The translations under genes were made by a program, and so were the position numbers. From the NCBI GenBank assembly GCA_900755995.1, contig CAAEIM010000209.1:1-6063 (forward strand): a stretch of DNA of 6,063 bases. Direction: 5' to 3'. This document shows positions 1 through 5,279 of the stretch, piece by piece. The notes below the pieces were generated by a model. It searched no databases. It worked only from the letters and a program-made list of their open reading frames with translations, and had not been told where the DNA came from. The stretch is from Clostridia bacterium (GTDB lineage: Bacteria; Bacillota; Clostridia; Oscillospirales; Acutalibacteraceae). Every line of letters starts with the position of its first letter. The stretch's first letter is position 1.

Positions 1-122
1 AAAATTAAATAGCTGTCGCACATCACAGTAATGGTGTGTCCGCTCGGGCAAATCGGAAGGCGGTCAGAAAGTATTCCGACACTAAATAAATGAAATATAT
101 CAAAATCGAAAGGAGGATGGTT
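1..122. other. Leader region upstream of the excisionase-like gene
   Basis: I see no supportable gene here. All three plus-strand frames meet a stop codon within the first 31 bases. One of them (positions 2-31) could be the last nine codons of a gene lying to the left, but it is too short to judge. The stretch ends in a ribosome binding site for the gene at 123. The location, just before an excisionase-integrase pair, would suit a promoter or recombinase arm sites, but I could not point to a convincing -35/-10 pair or an att core. Confidence 0.4.
111..116 (+). promoter_or_regulatory. Shine-Dalgarno site that sets the start of the HTH gene
   Basis: A perfect AGGAGG lies six bases before the ATG at 123. 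Upstream in-frame ATGs at 90 and 117 are poor alternatives: the first lies before this site and the second directly abuts it. The start at 123 is therefore preferred. Confidence 0.85.
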
Positions 123-323
123 ATGCCAAACACAATGTTTATGCGAGTTGAAGATGTCGCAGAAGAAATGGGCGTTTCCGTTTCCTATGCGTATAAGCTA
201 ATCCGCAAGTTAAACAAAGAATTAAAGGCAACCGGGTGCATTACTATCCCGGGCAGAATTGATCGTAAATTCTTTCACGAGAAATTCTATTCTACAAAAA
301 CAACTGACGAAAGGAACAACTGA
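123..323 (+). CDS. Small helix-turn-helix protein, probable excisionase
   Basis: This 66-residue protein has a helix-turn-helix at about residues 9-31 (VEDVAEEMGVSVSYAYKLIR), followed by a short basic segment with GRIDRKFFHEKFY, as in a small winged-helix or MerR-like fold. Small HTH proteins of this form lie directly before tyrosine integrases in many Firmicutes integrative elements and act as excisionases (recombination directionality factors) or regulators. The start at 123 is chosen because AGGAGG lies six bases upstream. An upstream ATG at 90 would add 11 residues without its own ribosome site. The stop codon ends two bases before the integrase start, so the two genes are probably co-translated. 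The excisionase role rests on fold and position. It could instead be a transcriptional regulator of int. Confidence 0.75.
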   Translation: MPNTMFMRVEDVAEEMGVSVSYAYKLIRKLNKELKATGCITIPGRIDRKFFHEKFYSTKTTDERNN

Positions 324-325
324 TA

Positions 326-1405
326 ATGGCAGCATTTAAGAACGAAAAAAATGGAACTTGGTATGTGCAGTTCCGCTATACAGACTGGAAAGGCGAACGA
401 CAGCAGAAATTCAAGCGAGGGTTTGCCACCAAACGAGAAGCACAGGAATGGGAACGAGAGTTTCTTATGCAAAAGCAGGCAGATGTAACAATGAGCTTTG
501 ACAGCTATGTAGAACTTTATGAAAGGGATATAAAACCCCGATTAAAAGAAAACACTTGGCTGACAAAGGAAAGTATTATCGAAAAGAAAATTCTGCCCTA
601 TTTCCAAAAACGCAAGCTGTGCGATATTACGGCAAAAGATGTGATTGAATGGCAAAACGAGATTAGAAAGCTTACCGACAAAAGCGGCAAGAAATATTCG
701 CAGACTTATCTTAAAACCGTTCATAATCAGTTGAGTGCGCTGTTCAATCACGCAGTTCGCTATTATGGATTAAAATCCAATCCTGCTGCTATTGCAGGAA
801 ATATGGGAACAGAAGAACGAAAAGAAATGCTGTTTTGGACTCTTGAAGAATACAAGAAGTTTTCCGAAGTGATGATGGATAAGCAGATCTCTTACTACGC
901 ATTTCAAATGCTTTATTGGTGTGGTATCCGAGAGGGTGAAATGCTCGCATTAACGCCAAAGGACTTTGATTTCAAGGCAGAAACGGTAACGATTGATAAA
1001 TCCTATCAGCGATTAAAAGGCAGAGATGTTATTACTACACCGAAAACAAAGAAAAGCAACCGCACAATAAAAATGCCGAAATTTCTTTGTGAAGAAATGC
1101 AGGAATATCTCGGTATGTTTTACGAAGCAGGTGAAAACGACCGCATTTTTCCTGTATCAAAAAGCTATATGCATCACGAAATGGACAGAGGCTCAAAAGA
1201 AGCAAATGTAAAGCGAATAAGGATACACGATTTAAGGCATTCACATGTTTCGCTTTTAATTGAAATGGGGTTTACGGCATTAGCAATAGCGGACAGGCTC
1301 GGACACGAGAGTATCGAGGTAACTTACCGATATGCTCATCTGTTTCCGTCAAAGCAAACGGAAATGGCAGATAAATTAGATGATTTAGGAAAAGGAGATT
1401 TTTAA
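326..1405 (+). CDS. int: Tyrosine recombinase / phage-type integrase
   Basis: This is a complete site-specific tyrosine recombinase of 359 residues, a usual length for the Tn916/phage integrase family. It has an N-terminal arm-type DNA-binding domain (about residues 1-50, with GTWYVQFRYTDWKGERQQK), a SAM-like core-binding domain (about 57-150) and a catalytic domain (about 170-350). The visible catalytic set is R202 (in GIREGEM), a candidate beta-hairpin lysine K240 (in TPKTKKSNRTI), H301 and R304 (in HDLRHSH), H327 (in LGHES) and the nucleophile Y336 (in TYRYAHL). All are present, so the enzyme should be active in integrating and excising the element. GAAAGGA at 309-315 serves the ATG ten bases downstream. 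Int lies inside an operon, with the excisionase-like gene before it and mobilization genes after it, rather than at a visible element end. Confidence 0.96.
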   Translation: MAAFKNEKNGTWYVQFRYTDWKGERQQKFKRGFATKREAQEWEREFLMQKQADVTMSFDSYVELYERDIKPRLKENTWLTKESIIEKKILPYFQKRKLCDITAKDVIEWQNEIRKLTDKSGKKYSQTYLKTVHNQLSALFNHAVRYYGLKSNPAAIAGNMGTEERKEMLFWTLEEYKKFSEVMMDKQISYYAFQMLYWCGIREGEMLALTPKDFDFKAETVTIDKSYQRLKGRDVITTPKTKKSNRTIKMPKFLCEEMQEYLGMFYEAGENDRIFPVSKSYMHHEMDRGSKEANVKRIRIHDLRHSHVSLLIEMGFTALAIADRLGHESIEVTYRYAHLFPSKQTEMADKLDDLGKGDF

Positions 1406-1406
1406 T

Positions 1407-1742
1407 ATGTCAGCAAAAAATGTAGACAGACACAACCGTTTCAGAAACATCACAGTAGGCTTCAGAGTATCGCCTGAAGAAAATGAAGAAATCAACAGAG
1501 CTGTTGCCCTTTCGGGTTTGTCAAAACAAGAATATTGCTATCGTCGCTGTATGGAGCGTGATGTAGTTGTGCAAGGCAATCCGAGAGTGTATAAGGCTCT
1601 TAAAAATCAAATGGCAGATATTTTAACCGAACTTCAGCGTATAGCAGGCGGTGAGAGCGTTCCTGATGAGCTGCTCTACACGATTGAGTTAATCGCTGCG
1701 ACGCTCGGAGGTTTGAAAGGAGAAGATGACAATGGAGAATAA
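1407..1742 (+). CDS. mobC: MobC-like relaxosome accessory protein (ribbon-helix-helix)
   Basis: This 111-residue protein resembles MobC-type mobilization proteins, which bind oriT and help the relaxase nick it. A likely ribbon-helix-helix occupies about residues 14-50. The beta strand is ITVGFRVS, the first helix is PEENEEINRAVALSG, and the second begins at LSKQEYCYRRCME. The C-terminal half (about 60-104) is helical and may serve oligomerisation or relaxase contact. AGGAG at 1393-1397 lies nine bases before the ATG, inside the end of int, and the gene starts one base after the int stop. Its 3' end overlaps the ATPase gene. A MobC gene separated from its relaxase by the ATPase and the hairpin region is compatible with trans action at oriT. 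The assignment is by recognition of the family pattern. Confidence 0.85.
   Translation: MSAKNVDRHNRFRNITVGFRVSPEENEEINRAVALSGLSKQEYCYRRCMERDVVVQGNPRVYKALKNQMADILTELQRIAGGESVPDELLYTIELIAATLGGLKGEDDNGE
1716..1722 (+). promoter_or_regulatory. Shine-Dalgarno site that sets the start of the ATPase gene
   Basis: AAAGGAG lies nine bases before the ATG at 1732 but only three before the alternative in-frame ATG at 1726. The downstream ATG is therefore the better start. The site lies inside mobC, which indicates translational coupling. Confidence 0.7.
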
Positions 1743-2865
1743 AAAAGAAATGACCGCCCCTTGTGTATCTGTTGGCGCAGATACGGAGCAGTCATCTCAA
1801 AAATGTACTGACAATAGTATAACCGAAAATGCTGAAAATATCAATAGATTTGAGAAAATGCAGAGGGATCTAAGGAAAATGTTAGATCCCTCTTACCTCA
1901 AAACAATGTCGATGACCGAGTTATACGACACCGTGTTCCATAGCAAACCACCGTTAATCGACTGTTTGCTTTATCCCGGCATTTACCTTTTTGTAGGCGC
2001 ACCCAAGCTAGGCAAGAGCTTTATGATGGCACAGCTCGCTTATCATATCAGCACAGGCACACCGCTTTGGAATTATACCGTGCGAAAAGGAACCGTGCTG
2101 TATCTTGCCCTTGAAGATGATTACCGGCGCTTGCAGGAAAGACTCTACCGAATGTTTGGAACGGATGGTGCAGAAAATCTTTTCTTTTCTGTTTCGGCAG
2201 GTCAGTTAGGCAACGGACTTGATGAACAGCTCATAAGGTTTATGCAGGAGCACCCTGACACAAAGCTGATTATCATTGACACCTTGCAAAAGGTGCGTGA
2301 AGTTGGCGGTGATAATTACAGTTATGCAAACGATTATGAAATCATCACAAGGCTTAAAAAGTTTGCGGACAGATATGGGATTACGCTCTTGCTTGTTCAT
2401 CACACCCGAAAACAAAAAGCAGACGATACCTTTGATATGATTTCGGGAACGAACGGTTTGCTTGGTGCGGCTGACGGTGCGTTCCTGCTTCAAAAAGAAA
2501 AGCGTACAGGAAACACAGCAACGCTTGAAGTTTCGGGCAGAGATCAGCAAGACCAAAGGCTTCATCTTAAACGAAACGAAAATACGCTCGCTTGGGATTT
2601 AGAACGAACGGAAACGGAGCTTTGGAAAGAGCCGCCTGAACCGTTGCTTGAAATTATCGCTGAAAAGATAACCGCAGATTTTTCGGAGTGGCAAGGAACA
2701 CCGACAGAACTCTGCGAGTTTCTCTCGGTTGAAATGAAAGCGAATGCTCTGACAATGAAGCTGAATGTCAACGCAGGGCGTTTGTATAACGAGTACGGTA
2801 TCCGCTACGAGAACAAACGCTGTCACGACGGGCGAAAAGTTAGGCTCTATCTTAAGCAGGCGTGA
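1732..2865 (+). CDS. RepA-like RecA/AAA-family ATPase (probable replicative helicase)
   Basis: The protein has 377 residues (379 if started at 1726; numbering below uses the longer form). It carries a RecA-like ATPase core of the AAA_25 / RSF1010 RepA-type helicase group. The Walker A motif is GAPKLGKSF (91-99, K97 and S98). A YLALEDD segment at 126-132 holds the likely catalytic acidic residue. Walker B is LIIIDT (181-186, D185). A sensor-like LLLVHHTRK lies at 221-229 and SGTNGLLGAADG at 240-251. The first 40 residues look disordered. The last 70 or so (about 306-379) look like a separate small winged-helix-like domain. Relatives are hexameric 5'-3' helicases in plasmid replication, so this protein may unwind the excised circle. 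It overlaps mobC and is followed by the inverted-repeat region. No initiator or primase is visible in the window. Confidence 0.88.
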   Translation: MENKKEMTAPCVSVGADTEQSSQKCTDNSITENAENINRFEKMQRDLRKMLDPSYLKTMSMTELYDTVFHSKPPLIDCLLYPGIYLFVGAPKLGKSFMMAQLAYHISTGTPLWNYTVRKGTVLYLALEDDYRRLQERLYRMFGTDGAENLFFSVSAGQLGNGLDEQLIRFMQEHPDTKLIIIDTLQKVREVGGDNYSYANDYEIITRLKKFADRYGITLLLVHHTRKQKADDTFDMISGTNGLLGAADGAFLLQKEKRTGNTATLEVSGRDQQDQRLHLKRNENTLAWDLERTETELWKEPPEPLLEIIAEKITADFSEWQGTPTELCEFLSVEMKANALTMKLNVNAGRLYNEYGIRYENKRCHDGRKVRLYLKQA

Positions 2866-2871
2866 CGATGT

Positions 2872-2945
2872 GTGACGGCCGTGTCGATGTATTAGGGAGT
2901 GGGTACGGTATCAAAAACACCGTCATCATCGACACAGACCGTCAC
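2872..2945. repeat. Long interrupted inverted repeat
   Basis: The left arm is GTGACGG (2872-2878), two bases, then GTGTCGATG (2881-2889). The right arm is its complement, CATCGACAC (2927-2935), three bases, then CCGTCAC (2939-2945). That is 16 paired bases around a 2/3-base internal loop. Inside it, ACGGT (2905-2909) can pair with ACCGT (2919-2923). A further copy of the GTGACG word occurs at 2862-2867, so the word repeats in direct orientation on the left side. The arrangement would suit binding of a dimeric replication or mobilization protein. Confidence 0.85.
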
Positions 2946-2965
2946 GGATAAAGTTTAGACGGGGT

Positions 2966-2998
2966 GCAGGGTGTCCTTTTCAAAAGGACAGCCCTTGC
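2966..2998. repeat. Hairpin 1: perfect 9-bp arms with extended stem
   Basis: The core TGTCCTTTT-C-AAAAGGACA (2972-2990) is a perfect inverted repeat with a one-base centre. Pairing extends outward, GCAGGG against GCCCTTGC, with two single-base bulges on the right arm. No T-run follows, so it is not an ordinary intrinsic terminator. Confidence 0.85.
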
Positions 2999-3010
2999 TC
3001 CTCGAAGAGC
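2997..3010. repeat. Short near-palindrome between hairpins 1 and 2
   Basis: GCTCCTCGAAGAGC is a 14-base near-palindrome with one mismatched pair. It shares its first two bases with the outer stem of hairpin 1, so the two structures compete slightly. Confidence 0.5.
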
Positions 3011-3032
3011 GCAAAACCTGCTTGCAGGTTGC
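3011..3032. repeat. Hairpin 2: AACCTGC-TT-GCAGGTT
   Basis: Seven-base perfect arms (3015-3021 and 3024-3030) flank a TT centre. An outer GC/GC pairing lies beyond a two-base bulge. The central word GCTTGC is the same as in the next hairpin, 24 bases further on. GCAAAA at 3011-3016 can also pair with TTTTGC at 3063-3068, enclosing hairpins 2 and 3. Confidence 0.8.
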
Positions 3033-3062
3033 ATTTTTGATAGGCTTGCCTGTCAAAAGTGC
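3031..3062. repeat. Hairpin 3: 15-bp arms around a TT centre
   Basis: The arms are 3031-3045 and 3048-3062. They pair along 15 positions with two mismatches in DNA, both of which would be G-U pairs in the plus-strand RNA. The central word is GCTTGC, as in hairpin 2. Four T residues follow (3063-3066), giving only a weak resemblance to a terminator. This is the longest stem in the region and lies about 70 bases before the relaxase start. Confidence 0.85.
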
Positions 3063-3068
3063 TTTTGC

Positions 3069-3089
3069 GTTACTCTTGGCAAGAGTAAC
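3069..3089. repeat. Hairpin 4: perfect 10-bp arms
   Basis: GTTACTCTTG (3069-3078) and CAAGAGTAAC (3080-3089) are perfect complements around a single G. It is the last palindrome before the relaxase gene, ending 44 bases before its start, which makes it a strong candidate for the inverted repeat next to nic. No T-run follows. Confidence 0.88.
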
Positions 3090-3133
3090 AGAACCGAGGA
3101 AGCACGATTGTTAAGAGACAGGAGGTGTAACTT

Positions 3134-4294
3134 ATGCAAAGAACGATCAGCGCAATGGTCGGAAAAGGCTCAGTCAACCACAACAGCCGCAAATTCAAAG
3201 CGGAAAATGTGGACGGTAATCGAAGACATCTGAACATCGACTACTGCAATGAAAACATCAAAAAAGTCTATCACGAACTATTCGATGAAGCGCTGAAAAG
3301 ATACAATGACAGGCAGACGAGAGCTGACAGAAAAATAGAAAACTACTATGAAAAAATCCGCAGTTCCAAACAGGAAAAACCGTTTCACGAATTGATTTTG
3401 CAGATAGGCGACAAGGAAAATATGAGCGCCGAAAGCGAAAACGGAAAGCTCGCCCGACAGATTTTAGATGAATACTATCGTGGATTTCAGGAGCGCAATC
3501 CTCGATTAAAAGTGTTCTCAGCACATCTGCATATGGACGAGGCAACGCCCCATCTGCACATTGATTTTGTTCCCTTTACCACTGGCAGCAAGCGTGGACT
3601 GGATACAAGGGTGTCGCTGAAACAGGCGCTTGCGGCGCAGGGATTTAAGGGCGGAAGCCGTGGAGATACCGAATGGAATCAATGGGTACAATCCGAAAAA
3701 GAACAGCTTGCCGCCGTGATGGAACGCCACGGAATCGAGTGGGAACACAAGGGTACGCACGAAAAACATCTCTCTGTTCTGGACTACAAAAAGCAGGAAC
3801 GGGAGAAGGAAATCAACGCTCTTAAAAATAAACTCGCCGAGAAAAAAGATGAGTTTCGTGTGATGTCTGACCGTATCGAAAACTTTGATAACGGAGAAAG
3901 AGCATTGCAGAAACTTGATGAAAGTATCATGAACGAGCCTGAATATCAGCTCCCCGAGCCATCTGCAATGATGTCGGCAAGAAGCTATAAGGCAAAGTTT
4001 GTTGAGCCGCTTATAGCCAAATTGAAATCGCTGATCAAAACCTTATTCGCACGGTATTTCAAAGCGATAGACAGCTATAACAGGTTGAATGTCACAAACG
4101 CAAATCTGTATCGGGAAAACGAGAAGCTCTCAAAAATCAACGGTAAACTTACCGAAGAAAACACGAGGTTGAGGGCTGAAAACAAAAACTATTCACTGCT
4201 TCGCAGAGTATTTGGGCACAAACAGATAGACAGCTTGCTTGAACAGGCGAAAAATCTCAAAGGTCAAAAGCGTGATCATACACGCTCAAGATAA
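3134..4294 (+). CDS. mobV: MOBV-family relaxase (Pre/Mob, plasmid recombination/mobilization enzyme)
   Basis: The protein has 386 residues and a Mob_Pre relaxase domain at about residues 1-210. Motif I is VNHNSRKF. H16 in it aligns by eye with the catalytic histidine of pMV158 MobM. RRHLNIDY (30-37) is the second conserved patch. The metal-binding motif HLHMDEATPHLH (131-142) supplies the histidine triad and acidic pair. The C-terminal half is rich in charged heptads, at about 218-262 and 318-355, and likely forms coiled coils for dimerisation or contacts with MobC or a coupling protein. The enzyme would nick oriT on one strand and pilot the DNA during transfer by a helper conjugation system, because no coupling protein or secretion genes are visible. 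AGGAGG (3120-3125) lies eight bases before the ATG. Length and motifs look intact. Confidence 0.94.
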   Translation: MQRTISAMVGKGSVNHNSRKFKAENVDGNRRHLNIDYCNENIKKVYHELFDEALKRYNDRQTRADRKIENYYEKIRSSKQEKPFHELILQIGDKENMSAESENGKLARQILDEYYRGFQERNPRLKVFSAHLHMDEATPHLHIDFVPFTTGSKRGLDTRVSLKQALAAQGFKGGSRGDTEWNQWVQSEKEQLAAVMERHGIEWEHKGTHEKHLSVLDYKKQEREKEINALKNKLAEKKDEFRVMSDRIENFDNGERALQKLDESIMNEPEYQLPEPSAMMSARSYKAKFVEPLIAKLKSLIKTLFARYFKAIDSYNRLNVTNANLYRENEKLSKINGKLTEENTRLRAENKNYSLLRRVFGHKQIDSLLEQAKNLKGQKRDHTRSR

Positions 4295-4318
4295 ATCAAT
4301 TTTCAGGAGATAAACAAA

Positions 4319-4696
4319 ATGGCAAAGACAATTTTTGCAGAACTGGGCGGCAATTATGTACGGCAGGGAGATTATCTTTTCCCCTGCCTGTCCTTACCCA
4401 CCGAAAAAGAAAATAAGCCTATTGGAGTATGGGGACAGCGGCATCTGCGCTATCTCAAACAGCACCGCAAGGTGCTTTACACCAACCTGCTTACAAGCGG
4501 CAAGTTGAACAGCTATCTTGCGGATATTGACAAGCAGGCGGAAGATATGTTTCTTCGGCTAATAGAGCAGATAGCAAATCGTGAGGGCGTGACCGAACAG
4601 TTAAAAGCGGAAAATCAGATGGAATGGGTTTGTAGGAAGAACAACATTCGCAGCAGGGCGATGGAGATTGTGAACGATGAACTAATTTATACTTAA
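4319..4696 (+). CDS. tnpV: TnpV family protein (transposon-encoded, function unknown)
   Basis: This 125-residue protein matches the pattern of TnpV, first known from the Clostridium transposons Tn4451/Tn4453. The recognisable block runs from about residue 33 to 74 and includes KPIGVWGQRHLRYLK, TNLLTSGKLNSYL and ADIDKQA. A helical C-terminal part follows, with EQLKAENQMEWVCRKNNIR and an acidic tail. It is small, soluble and probably helical; its molecular role is not known. AGGAGA (4305-4310) lies eight bases before the ATG. The gene follows the relaxase by 24 bases and is probably co-transcribed with it. In Tn4451 such a protein accompanies a large serine recombinase. Here the recombinase is of the tyrosine type. 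Confidence 0.88.
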   Translation: MAKTIFAELGGNYVRQGDYLFPCLSLPTEKENKPIGVWGQRHLRYLKQHRKVLYTNLLTSGKLNSYLADIDKQAEDMFLRLIEQIANREGVTEQLKAENQMEWVCRKNNIRSRAMEIVNDELIYT

Positions 4697-4700
4697 TGGA

Positions 4701-4748
4701 AATGAAGGCAGGGAGAATAATACCCCTTGCCTTCATTAGTTATTTTTT
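4701..4748 (+). terminator. Hairpin terminator after tnpV
   Basis: Perfect ten-base arms AATGAAGGCA (4701-4710) and TGCCTTCATT (4728-4737) extend inward with GGG/CCC across a one-base bulge. A T-rich stretch with T6 at 4743-4748 follows after a five-base gap. It starts just after the tnpV stop and ends just before the stop codon of the convergent membrane-protein gene, so it separates the two transcription units. The reverse strand lacks a clear T-run, so termination in that direction would be weaker. Confidence 0.75.
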
Positions 4749-5279
4749 ATTTGCCCAAAAAGTAAGATACATTTGTGCTACCGATTCAAGCAATACAAAT
4801 AATATATGCAAGATAATAAAGATACAAATGGCCGTAATGTATTTCAATGTTATAATCGGCAAAAAATTCTGCACGAGAGAAAGTGTAATAAGCCCTACTA
4901 AATATATAATCTCAATAATAGCATTATAAGCTATGTTGGAAAGCAAAATCTGAAATAAGGATAATTGCTTTCCATTAACGGGCTTATATTGCTTTTTATT
5001 CGACTCAGTTTCCTTTAAGCATTGTATATTCTTGTTGTCTGCAGATACTAAAATCGTAATAATTGCTACAGAAAAAGAAATAAGAATTGCCACGATATTT
5101 ATCTGTGTATCTATAAACCCAGAAAAGGTTGATATAACTTTTTCCGAATTACCTATATTGAAAAACATAGATAATAATAATGCAATCAAAGCGATTAGTA
5201 TTGGAATAAGGAATTTAATAAAGACCTTTTTTCTTGAGATAAAATAATCTTTGATTGGAACAAAAATTATATTTTTCAT
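4740..5279 (-). CDS. Four-helix membrane protein of unknown function
   Basis: I do not recognise the family. The 179-residue protein has four probable transmembrane helices at about residues 20-42, 60-80, 113-138 and 144-170. The lysine-rich N-terminus, the 81-112 loop (with DNKNIQCLKETESNKKQYK) and the short C-terminus would lie in the cytoplasm by the positive-inside rule. There is no cleavable signal peptide and no obvious catalytic motif. Its ATG shares bases with the upstream gene's TGA (ATGA at 5276-5279), a layout typical of translational coupling and of proteins made in fixed proportion. Paired small membrane proteins in two-gene defence modules, such as KwaA of Kiwa, have comparable size and helix number, but I see no specific motif to support that identity. 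The gene is AT-rich compared with the plus-strand block. Confidence 0.82.
   Translation of the reverse strand: MKNIIFVPIKDYFISRKKVFIKFLIPILIALIALLLSMFFNIGNSEKVISTFSGFIDTQINIVAILISFSVAIITILVSADNKNIQCLKETESNKKQYKPVNGKQLSLFQILLSNIAYNAIIEIIYLVGLITLSLVQNFLPIITLKYITAICIFIILHILFVLLESVAQMYLTFWANKK

Larger units (their letters stand above)
2866..3133. other. Non-coding structured region, candidate oriT (and possibly oriV)
   Basis: This gap between the ATPase and the relaxase contains at least five inverted repeats in about 220 bases and no convincing gene. MOBV relaxases generally nick at an oriT just upstream of their own gene, next to inverted repeats, so this is the best place for oriT. The left part (2872-2945) differs in style from the right part (2966-3089), so the region may combine two functions, such as a replication origin beside the ATPase gene and an oriT beside the relaxase gene. 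I could not identify a nic site by sequence. The hairpins would also form in the RNA and could modulate relaxase expression. Confidence 0.6.

Noticed and set aside
36..82. GTGTC (36-40) and GACAC (78-82) as possible operator or att arms in the leader.
   Set aside because: Five paired bases at a 37-base distance are expected by chance, and no core or second copy supports them.
2866..3133. A CRISPR-like array or riboswitch in the repeat-rich gap.
   Set aside because: The repeats are different palindromes without regular spacers, and no recognisable riboswitch core was seen. An oriT/origin explanation fits the adjoining genes better.
2964..3233. An 89-codon open frame on the plus strand starting at a GTG.
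   Set aside because: It lies across the hairpin array and the relaxase ribosome site, overlaps the relaxase start in another frame, and its cysteine/arginine-rich translation looks like a by-product of the palindromes.
4269..4286. Inverted repeat AGCGTG / CACGCT at the end of the relaxase gene.
   Set aside because: It has only six paired bases, lies within coding sequence and has no T-run after it, so it is not a credible terminator.
4696..4929. A 77-codon plus-strand frame after tnpV.
   Set aside because: It begins in the terminator hairpin, has no ribosome site and lies opposite the better-supported membrane-protein gene.
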